DNA from: Verrucomicrobia bacterium TMED44
GTDB lineage: Bacteria > Verrucomicrobiota > Verrucomicrobiia > Opitutales > Seribacteraceae
Direction: 5' to 3'
DNA length: 5,746 nt
NCBI GenBank assembly: GCA_002168015.1
Contig: NHCX01000127.1
Coordinates: 1-5,746 of the forward strand
The position numbers and the translations under genes are program-made. Each line of letters starts with the position of its first letter. Position 1 is the first letter of the stretch. Of the stretch, positions 1-5,180 are shown piece after piece. Under the pieces are notes generated by a model. It made no database searches. It was not told where the DNA came from and worked only from the letters and a program-made list of their open reading frames with translations.

Positions 1-65
1 GAGGGGGTGCACAGAAAAATTAAACTTGTAAGGAGGCAAGCAAGCAGTTTGTGGTCTCTACGCAT
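1..65 (-). CDS. Putative exported protein, N-terminal fragment (runs off the left edge)
   Basis: On the minus strand an ATG at 65-63 opens a frame of 21 codons that has no stop before the window edge. It starts MRRDHK, continues with the hydrophobic run LLACLLTSLIFL and then CTP. A charged n-region followed by a roughly 12-residue hydrophobic core is the pattern of a Sec signal peptide. A Cys follows the core, but IFLC is not a good lipobox. There is no Shine-Dalgarno before the ATG, though most genes in this window lack one too. A minus-strand TATAAT at 111-106 would give a leader of about 35 nt. The plus strand also has a stop-free frame from 1 to 96, which could be the tail of an upstream gene, but that reading has no recognisable feature. 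The mature part lies outside the window, so no function can be given. Confidence 0.38.
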   Translation of the reverse strand, partial: MRRDHKLLACLLTSLIFLCTP

Positions 66-105
66 TAAACCCGAAAATGATTTCAATTACATTTAGGGCA
101 AACTC

Positions 106-113
106 ATTATAAT
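106..113. promoter_or_regulatory. Candidate bidirectional -10 element (ATTATAAT)
   Basis: ATTATAAT contains a perfect TATAAT on the plus strand (108-113) and another on the minus strand (111-106). It lies between the divergent start codons at 65 (minus) and 237 (plus). On the plus strand the only -35-like hexamer at normal distance is ATTACA at 86-91 (4 of 6 matches to TTGACA, 16-bp spacer). No convincing -35 is seen on the minus strand. If used, the plus transcript would start near 120 and carry a leader of about 117 nt that includes the TTGA repeat. This is inferred from motif and position only. Confidence 0.35.
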
Positions 114-166
114 TATTCTTTCTCATTTATCATTAATACCCAAACTATTCGGGGAGAGTCCGCTGG

Positions 167-191
167 TTGATTGATTGATTGATTGATTGAT
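167..191 (+). repeat. Tetranucleotide microsatellite, (TTGA)6 plus T
   Basis: Six uninterrupted TTGA units (167-190) plus one extra T form a perfect 25-nt simple sequence repeat. It ends 46 bp before the start codon of the acetyltransferase gene. A pyrimidine-rich stretch (192-209) follows it. The tract lies outside any coding sequence I can support, in the leader or promoter region of the downstream gene. Perfect tetranucleotide tracts can change length by strand slippage, which here would alter promoter spacing or leader length rather than a reading frame. Confidence 0.95.
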
Positions 192-236
192 ATCTCTTCT
201 TTTCTTTTTGGCCTAAGATCCATATAACATACCAAG

Positions 237-671
237 ATGATTACGATTTCAGAACTTACCCATTCTTCACAAGAGGTGCTTGATGACATCAATAACCTAT
301 TGCCACAATTATCCTCCAAGGTGACGGAACTCTCTTTGGAAAGTCTAACCGCACTTGTTGACTCTGAAAGTACGAAAATTTTTGTAGCAATAAATGAATC
401 CAATAAAATTCTGGGAATGCTTAGCCTGATTGTGATGAAAATTCCCACAGGAACAAAATCCTGGATTGAAGATGTGGTGGTGGACGAACAGACTCGTGGA
501 AAGGGCGTGGGGCAATCATTGATGGTGCACGCTCAGGAACAAGCCCGGAATTTAGGAGCGAAAAGTATAGATTTAACTTCTAGACCCGCGCGGGAACAAG
601 CCAACCGCCTTTACCAATCGTTGGGTTATGTCATGCGGGAAACGAATGTATACAGATATCCTATTTCTTGA
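237..671 (+). CDS. GNAT-family N-acetyltransferase
   Basis: A 144-residue protein of normal length for a single-domain GCN5-related acetyltransferase, a cytoplasmic enzyme that moves the acetyl group of acetyl-CoA to an amine. Motif A is clear: the strand IEDVVVDE (77-84) runs into the acetyl-CoA pyrophosphate loop R87-G-K-G-V-G92, followed by the helix QSLMVHAQEQARNLG. The C-terminal signature is also present: LTSRPAREQANRLYQSLGY (113-131), which matches the usual Ala...LeuTyr...LeuGlyTyr/Phe motif B region. The substrate cannot be read from the sequence. The start is fixed by an in-frame TAA at 225-227 with no other start codon between; there is no Shine-Dalgarno. The thioredoxin-fusion gene follows after 35 nt with no clear promoter between, so the two may be cotranscribed. 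The TTGA microsatellite lies just upstream and could affect expression. Confidence 0.9.
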   Translation: MITISELTHSSQEVLDDINNLLPQLSSKVTELSLESLTALVDSESTKIFVAINESNKILGMLSLIVMKIPTGTKSWIEDVVVDEQTRGKGVGQSLMVHAQEQARNLGAKSIDLTSRPAREQANRLYQSLGYVMRETNVYRYPIS

Positions 672-706
672 TTGCAATATAACCTAATCTCCCAAATTTA
701 ATAACT

Positions 707-2179
707 ATGACAGCTCAATCCTTTTTATTCTCCTTCCTCCTTTTCCTCGATATTCAAATTGAATCGATTGAGCAGAGCGGGTTTTACAAAATGCTTGTAG
801 AAAAGTATCCACAAATTTCAGAAGGTTGGCAGGAAGCTGAAAATATGAATCCTGAAGTTCAGGAATTGACCAAACTTACGGGTTTGAATTTTGATGATCT
901 GATCGGTTTTAATCTGGTAGTTGAGGGACTGGATGGAATGGCTAAAGCATCCGAGGAGGGAAGGGCACCCAAACTGGGCTCTGAATTAGAATTTATTGTA
1001 TGTGCAAAAGTTAAGGGCAAGTTAGACCCCAAGAAGCTTTTTGCTTTTATGCTCGAAAAACTGGAAGAGGAAAAAGGGCTTGCCGAGAGAAAAAAAGTTG
1101 AAGAATCAATAAAAATTACAGACCAAGTTTCTAAAATGAGTGTCCCAGCTGAACTTCTTGGGAAAGAAAACACATCAACTGGCTTGCTGATTGCAATCAA
1201 ACAAGGGAAGAAATTATCTGAAATCAAATTAGGTGTGCCTACAAAAGTAAATGCTTCCTTGAAAGCCAAAGACGAAAAGATTCCCTTGGCGTGCTTGGAT
1301 GTAATGGCCAAAGACAGACAAGTCACATTTGCGATTAGTGTAGACCCTGCGGTTTGGGAAAGACCAGAGTTTGGAGCTAATCAACAAAATCCATTGTTTG
1401 CCGGTCTGGCTAATTCTGTGAAAGGTATTAGAGAATTTGGTCTCTCGATTAGCTTTCGTGATCAATCACTTGGTTTTGAAGTTTGCGTTACTTGCAAGGA
1501 TACTCAGTCGGCCTTGGGATTATGGACAGTTGCTCAAGGCGGGCTAGGTATGGCTCAGTTGGCCATGGCAAAAGAGGGCGGACAGGCACCAGCAATATTA
1601 TCGAGAATCAAAACTCAAGCGGTGGAAAAGAATGTTTTTGTACGGCTTGATTTACTGGAGGAAGATTTGAAAGAGTTGGAGAGAATGGAGTTTCTTCCGC
1701 AACAAAATGCAAGTTCAGGGACGAATAAGGCTCCTGTCGACTCCGACTCCATGGTTGGCCAGAAAGCTCCCGATATAGATACCAAATTTCTGGATGGTAG
1801 TTCATTTACGCTTGCAGGTCAGAAAGGAAAAGTTGTGGTGCTTGATTTTTGGGCAACCTGGTGTGGGCCTTGTGTTCGTGCACTTCCTGAGTTAGCTACA
1901 GTCGCCAAAGGTTTTTCAAGTGACCAAGTCATTCTTGTTGCCGTAAATCAAGGTGAGGCCAAGAAAGTGATTTCCCCGTTTTTGAAACAAAAAAACCTAA
2001 AAGATTTGATCGTTGCTCTAGACCGGAATGAAAATATCGGAGAGAAGTACAAAGTGCAGGGTATTCCCAAAACTGTAGTTATCGATTCTAAAGGAGTGAT
2101 TCGGTATGTGCATGTGGGATACTCCTCAGGGATGGGAGAACGGTTAAAAACTGAAATTAAATCTCTACTTAAGGAATAG
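707..2179 (+). CDS. TlpA-like thioredoxin-fold protein with long unknown N-terminal region
   Basis: This 490-residue protein has two parts. Residues about 347-488 form a TlpA/AhpC-TSA-like thioredoxin domain: VGQKAPDIDTKFLDG opening, strand VVVLDFWATW, active site W385-C-G-P-C389, and the cis-proline loop Q-G-I-P454. A thiol-disulfide oxidoreductase, probably extracytoplasmic and reducing, is the likely role by family. Residues about 14-330 match no domain I can name. They look like two related halves: LEFIVCAKVK (94-103) resembles LGFEVCVTCK (255-264), both near the end of a strand-rich segment. A linker rich in Ser, Asn and Asp (332-348) joins the two parts. TlpA-like proteins usually carry a signal peptide or anchor. 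Here the N-terminus has a short hydrophobic run (FLFSFLLFL, 6-14) but no positive n-region, so export is uncertain. An in-frame TAA at 680-682 fixes the start near 707; no Shine-Dalgarno is seen. The next methionine is at 791. Confidence 0.88.
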   Translation: MTAQSFLFSFLLFLDIQIESIEQSGFYKMLVEKYPQISEGWQEAENMNPEVQELTKLTGLNFDDLIGFNLVVEGLDGMAKASEEGRAPKLGSELEFIVCAKVKGKLDPKKLFAFMLEKLEEEKGLAERKKVEESIKITDQVSKMSVPAELLGKENTSTGLLIAIKQGKKLSEIKLGVPTKVNASLKAKDEKIPLACLDVMAKDRQVTFAISVDPAVWERPEFGANQQNPLFAGLANSVKGIREFGLSISFRDQSLGFEVCVTCKDTQSALGLWTVAQGGLGMAQLAMAKEGGQAPAILSRIKTQAVEKNVFVRLDLLEEDLKELERMEFLPQQNASSGTNKAPVDSDSMVGQKAPDIDTKFLDGSSFTLAGQKGKVVVLDFWATWCGPCVRALPELATVAKGFSSDQVILVAVNQGEAKKVISPFLKQKNLKDLIVALDRNENIGEKYKVQGIPKTVVIDSKGVIRYVHVGYSSGMGERLKTEIKSLLKE

Positions 2180-2188
2180 TCATTCCTT
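2171..2188 (+). terminator. Short hairpin over the stop codon of the thioredoxin-fusion gene
   Basis: AAGGAAT (2171-2177) and ATTCCTT (2182-2188) form a perfect 7-bp stem with a 4-nt AGTC loop; the stop codon TAG occupies 2177-2179. The position suits a transcript 3' end, but the stem has only two G-C pairs and no T-run follows. It is therefore a weak or Rho-assisted terminator at best, possibly an RNA-stabilising hairpin or chance. Confidence 0.28.
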
Positions 2189-2230
2189 CTGGTATGTGAA
2201 TTTCAACCGCATGGAAATGTAGGTTTTATG

Positions 2231-2243
2231 TCCTAAGGTAGGA
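2231..2243. promoter_or_regulatory. Small dyad TCCTAAGGTAGGA, possible operator
   Basis: TCCTA and TAGGA flank a 3-bp AGG centre, giving a perfect 5-bp dyad about 70 bp before the first gene of the sigma operon. Size and position would fit a regulator half-site pair, but so short a dyad can arise by chance and no second copy was found in the window. Confidence 0.2.
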
Positions 2244-2248
2244 GATAC

Positions 2249-2288
2249 GGACTATTTACTTTTAATGTTTATAAAAGTTAACCAGTCC
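2249..2288 (+). promoter_or_regulatory. 40-nt imperfect inverted repeat in the leader of the sigma-factor operon
   Basis: GGACT (2249-2253) pairs with AGTCC (2284-2288), TT (2255-2256) with AA (2280-2281), and ACTTTTA (2258-2264) with TAAAAGT (2272-2278). This gives 14 pairs, one T-T mismatch, a small bulge and a 7-nt loop (ATGTTTA). The structure ends 11 nt before the Shine-Dalgarno of the 2314 gene. The sequence after it is AAAACGCCC, with no U-tract, so it is not an intrinsic terminator for the upstream gene. It may be an operator for a dimeric regulator, an RNA leader structure controlling access to the ribosome binding site, or chance pairing in AT-rich DNA. TATAAA at 2270-2275 inside it resembles a -10 box but has no matching -35. 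Confidence 0.38.
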
Positions 2289-2299
2289 AAAACGCCCGA

Positions 2300-2305
2300 A
2301 AGGAG
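2300..2305 (+). promoter_or_regulatory. Shine-Dalgarno AAGGAG for the first gene of the sigma operon
   Basis: AAGGAG lies 8 nt before the ATG at 2314 and supports that start; a second ATG follows at once (2317). It is the only strong Shine-Dalgarno I see before a gene in this window, which suggests this is the main ribosome entry point for the three-gene operon. The 8-mer AGGAGATA also occurs at 2240-2247. Confidence 0.8.
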
Positions 2306-2313
2306 ATAAAGCC

Positions 2314-2985
2314 ATGATGAAAGTCAATGATTTCCAAAAATACGAAATCTCTCTGAAAATTCCCTACGATGATTATTTCAATCTGATCTACGAAACCAAG
2401 TACCTTTTAGAAGCACGATTAGGTGCTGATCGCTGTTTTATTGCACATGTTGCAATCTATGGGAACAGTAGAAGAAGAGCTGTACAAAAAGCCGTAGAAT
2501 GGTATACCAAAGAGATTAAAGGTGTCTTAGGACAAGCTCACAATGTGATGACCGTAAACGATCCTTTCGGAGAGGTATCATATGACGATAACTTTGCCTG
2601 TAATGATTCAGGTAACAAATACCTTGACGATAAGACTATTGAACGAATCATCCAAGAGGCCGAAGGAGATTTAATCCGAGAAGATTCCAATACCGGAGCA
2701 ACCCAGTGTAACAGTTTGCGTCGCGTTAAACGCAGAAAAAAACAGTTCACGCAACTTACTTCCAGGCTGACGCAATCCCCAAGCGGTACCATTTATTACA
2801 GGATGACCGAGCCTGCCACATCAAAGGGGGGGCGGATGAAATCAAAAACCGTTAAACTTTCTTCGAAAAGTCTTACGAAAGCTCTTCGTGAAGTTTCCCG
2901 AAGGGGACTTGATAAATTCGAGAAATTTGCTGAAGATAAACCATTGAAAAAGGTAAAGTCTACAGAATCCAAACAAGCAGCCTGA
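2314..2985 (+). CDS. Unrecognised basic protein, first gene of the sigma-factor operon
   Basis: I do not recognise this 223-residue protein. Residues 1-70 look folded and mixed alpha/beta: KYEISLKIPYDDYFNLIYETKYLL, then a segment rich in Ala and Arg with NSRRRAVQKAVEWYTKEIKG (51-70). Residues about 86-124 are acidic and helical toward the end. From about 135 the chain becomes strongly basic, with RRVKRRKK at 136-143 and many Lys, Arg and Ser residues to the end, including the likely helix SLTKALREVSRRGLDKFEKFAE (186-207). There is no signal peptide or membrane segment, so it should be cytoplasmic. The basic tail suggests nucleic-acid or ribosome binding, or contact with an acidic partner; this is inference. 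A strong Shine-Dalgarno and the 4-nt gap to the sigma factor gene make cotranscription very likely. It could be a regulator of the sigma/FecR pair or an unrelated gene sharing the operon. Confidence 0.82.
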   Translation: MMKVNDFQKYEISLKIPYDDYFNLIYETKYLLEARLGADRCFIAHVAIYGNSRRRAVQKAVEWYTKEIKGVLGQAHNVMTVNDPFGEVSYDDNFACNDSGNKYLDDKTIERIIQEAEGDLIREDSNTGATQCNSLRRVKRRKKQFTQLTSRLTQSPSGTIYYRMTEPATSKGGRMKSKTVKLSSKSLTKALREVSRRGLDKFEKFAEDKPLKKVKSTESKQAA

Positions 2986-2989
2986 TCTA

Positions 2990-3523
2990 ATGGCAGATCC
3001 TTCCCCAGACAGATCCACTGAATTGCTTCAATTGATGATGAAGTACCAGAGACGTATTTTTGCATACATTCATACCCTGGTCCCATCTCGAAGTGATGCG
3101 GAAGATATTCTGCAGGAAGCAAGTTTAACTATTTGCGAAAAATTTGATGACTTTGAAATTGGCACAAACTTTTATTCGTGGGCTTGCCAAATTGCTTATT
3201 GGAAAGTTCGTGCAGCCCGTAAGAAGTACGCTACAGCTAAAGTCGTTTTCAATCAGGAGGTGTTGGATGTAATCTCACAGACTCGTACTGAAATGGAAGA
3301 GGAGCTTGATAGTCGGCATGTAGCTCTTTCCCGTGGTTTGCACAAATTAAACGAAAGGGATCGAAGGATGGTGCTAACCCGTTATGAATCAGGCAAGAAT
3401 GTTTCAGCGGCGGCCCCAGCTTGCGGGCGCACGGGGCAAGGGGCGTATAAGGCATTGAACCGTATTCGAAAAGTACTCTTTGATTGCGTCACCTTTGAAT
3501 TGGCAACAGACGAAGCTCGATGA
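2990..3523 (+). CDS. ECF-like RNA polymerase sigma-70 factor, Rhodopirellula/Verrucomicrobium type
   Basis: A 177-residue alternative sigma factor that would direct RNA polymerase to a specific promoter set. Region 2 spans about 12-79: YQRRIFAYIHTLVPSR (19-34), the core-binding DAEDILQEASLTICEKFDDF (36-55), and the promoter-melting/-10 recognition segment NFYSWACQIAYWKVRAARKK. Region 4 spans about 105-166: HVALSRGLHKLNERDRRMVLTRYESG, then the helix-turn-helix ending AYKALNRIRKVLFDCV. This layout, with the conserved GTNF.SWAC and YKALNRIRK stretches, is that of the Rhodopirellula/Verrucomicrobium sigma family (TIGR02989). Pro143 and Gly149/Gly151 inside the helix-turn-helix are unusual and lie in a local GC-rich patch. 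There is no Shine-Dalgarno; the start lies 4 nt after the upstream stop, so translation probably depends on reinitiation. The downstream gene overlaps it by ATGA, as expected for a sigma factor and its membrane partner. Confidence 0.93.
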   Translation: MADPSPDRSTELLQLMMKYQRRIFAYIHTLVPSRSDAEDILQEASLTICEKFDDFEIGTNFYSWACQIAYWKVRAARKKYATAKVVFNQEVLDVISQTRTEMEEELDSRHVALSRGLHKLNERDRRMVLTRYESGKNVSAAAPACGRTGQGAYKALNRIRKVLFDCVTFELATDEAR

Positions 3524-5175
3524 ATTTAACAGATGAAGAAATCCTAGAAGTTCATGAACTTCTCAATGGCCTTGTAGAAAAGAACCTGCCTCCCCCCGAA
3601 TTAAAGAAACTTGAGAAGTGGCTTTTAGAGTCATCAGAAGCAAGACAGATGTATGTGTCTTTTATGGATATGTCTTCAAGCTTGGCTCACTATGCGGAAG
3701 AAATTATCTCTGATGAAGACGATAGCGAGGAAGAGATTATCTTAACGGAAAGCAAAACGCTCAAATTTTCCCGCCCCTTTCTTGCGATTGCTGCGGTGCT
3801 TATCTTATCCTTTACCCTTTATAACTTTAAATTATTTAACACCGCGGCACCCAGCATTTTAGAGCCATCTACCCCTATCAATAAATCAGTAGAGGATATT
3901 GCTCGGGATTCAGACAGTGCAGTTTTCGCAGTGCTGACGAATTCTGTTGGTTTAGAGTGGTCTGCAGATGCTTCCTACACTCCTAGTTTAGGGCAAACCC
4001 TTGAGAAAACCTCTTTGAAAGTAGCGAATGGACTGGCGCAACTTGAATTCATCAGGGGAGCAACAGTCATCCTGGAAGGCCCCGTCGAATTTGAAATTCA
4101 AGGATCCAATAAGGGCTCGCTTACAAGAGGTAAACTTAGAGCCAATGTTCCTCCTGTCGCCAAAGGATTTGCGGTCGACCTTCCCCGTGGTCGCCTGATT
4201 GACTTGGGGACTGAATTTGGCTTACATGTCCACGATGGTGGATCTACAGAGATTTTTGTCTACAAGGGTAAGATCAAATACGAAGGAATGTCCGAATCCT
4301 CTGAACCATTCACTAGAGAGGTTTCCACCGGAGAGGCATTGTTTATTGATCCGTACGGGTATCCTAACTGGATTGAAATGCCCAGCGAGTCTTTTATGGG
4401 AACCGCTGATTTGGCTTTCATTTCAATGGAGCAATCTCAGAATCGTTACTTATCTTGGGTGAATTTGAGCGAAGAGATAGCTGGTTTGGATAAAACATTA
4501 CTTTACTATTCATTTGATAACCACGCACCATGGTCCAGAACACTGAATGATTTATCCAGAAATTCTAATGGTGCGATTATTGGCTGCAAATGGACAGAGG
4601 GGCGTTGGTCCGGCAAAGGGGCACTGGGGTTTAAGAGAAAAAATGATCAAGTTCGTTTAGACCTTCCCGATCGCCATGCAGCATTAACTCTGGGTGCTTG
4701 GATTAAACTCGATGAATTAAATCATTTTTCATCTCCGATAATCAGCTCTGATTCCAGATCAAATGGTGCGGCATCCTGGTATATCAATCCCGACGGCAAG
4801 TTGGTCCTTGAATTAACGGTTAATAACAAGCCTGAAAGATACGAGTCAGCAGTTGCCTTCCGTAAGGAGAGGCTGGGGCGTTGGATGCATATTGCCACTA
4901 CTTTTGACCCTGTATCCAAGTTGGTGAGTCACTACATAAATGGTCGATCCTTTAGCCGTGAAAAAATCGTCTCTGCCATACCCTTATCTTTTGGTCCCAG
5001 TCTTCTGGGGAATTTTTCGAAAAATTCTTCTATTAATCAAAAGAGAAGCATGCAGGGGAAAATCGATGAATTTGTTCTTTTTGAGCAAGCCTACGACGAA
5101 GTAGGAATTCGCCGACTATTTGAAATTGGGTGCCCTTATGAGGTTCCCAATGCGTTTGGATCAGTTTCACCTTAG
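3520..5175 (+). CDS. Membrane-anchored FecR-domain protein with C-terminal LamG-like domain, probable anti-sigma/sensor
   Basis: This 551-residue protein would be the membrane partner of the sigma factor. Residues 1-60 (LTDEEILEVHELLNGLVEKN..., ARQMYVSFMDMSSSLAHYAEE) match the helical anti-sigma-like N-terminus common in planctomycete and verrucomicrobial FecR proteins. An acidic stretch (62-74) precedes one transmembrane helix at about 86-103 (RPFLAIAAVLILSFTLYNF), putting the rest outside the cytoplasm. The FecR domain covers about 137-278, with the core RLIDLGTEFGLHVHDGG and TEIFVYKGKIKYEG (243-256). A concanavalin A-like LamG domain covers about 326-530: LLYYSFDNH, GRWSGKGALGF, LTLGAWIKLD, RWMHIATTFD, HYINGR and GKIDEFVLFEQAYDE. 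By family knowledge such domains bind glycans or proteins; here that suggests sensing of a surface or polysaccharide ligand. The start codon overlaps the sigma stop (ATGA), implying coupled translation. Anti-sigma activity is inferred, not shown by sequence. Confidence 0.92.
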   Translation: MNLTDEEILEVHELLNGLVEKNLPPPELKKLEKWLLESSEARQMYVSFMDMSSSLAHYAEEIISDEDDSEEEIILTESKTLKFSRPFLAIAAVLILSFTLYNFKLFNTAAPSILEPSTPINKSVEDIARDSDSAVFAVLTNSVGLEWSADASYTPSLGQTLEKTSLKVANGLAQLEFIRGATVILEGPVEFEIQGSNKGSLTRGKLRANVPPVAKGFAVDLPRGRLIDLGTEFGLHVHDGGSTEIFVYKGKIKYEGMSESSEPFTREVSTGEALFIDPYGYPNWIEMPSESFMGTADLAFISMEQSQNRYLSWVNLSEEIAGLDKTLLYYSFDNHAPWSRTLNDLSRNSNGAIIGCKWTEGRWSGKGALGFKRKNDQVRLDLPDRHAALTLGAWIKLDELNHFSSPIISSDSRSNGAASWYINPDGKLVLELTVNNKPERYESAVAFRKERLGRWMHIATTFDPVSKLVSHYINGRSFSREKIVSAIPLSFGPSLLGNFSKNSSINQKRSMQGKIDEFVLFEQAYDEVGIRRLFEIGCPYEVPNAFGSVSP

Positions 5176-5180
5176 GGATT

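Noticed and set aside
30..68. AAGGAGG at 30-36 followed by GTG at 51, as a possible plus-strand gene start
   Set aside because: Spacing of 14 nt is long and the frame stops after five codons.
113..448. Minus-strand open frame of 111 codons across the leader and acetyltransferase start
   Set aside because: It overlaps the well-supported GNAT gene and reads through the TTGA repeat as an Ile-Asn-Gln-Ser repeat. It has no family features.
672..706. Promoter or terminator between the acetyltransferase and thioredoxin-fusion genes
   Set aside because: Only a short palindrome ATTGCAAT (671-678) and TATAAC (678-683) are present, with no -35 and no stem followed by T-run.
859..1326. Minus-strand open frame of 155 codons inside the thioredoxin-fusion gene
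   Set aside because: It is a Ser/Phe-rich antisense shadow of a Lys/Glu-rich coding sequence and shows no motif or start signal.
2255..2275. TATAAA (2270-2275) as a -10 box for the sigma operon
   Set aside because: No -35-like hexamer lies at 15-19 bp; TTTACT is only 9 bp away. The operon promoter cannot be placed from the sequence.
2796..3122. Minus-strand open frame opposite the 2314/sigma gene junction
   Set aside because: It lies antisense to the end of the basic-protein gene and the start of a clear sigma factor, and has no recognisable domain.
4199..4462. Plus-strand 87-codon frame within the FecR domain
   Set aside because: It is out of frame with a continuous FecR/LamG protein and shows no independent domain or Shine-Dalgarno.
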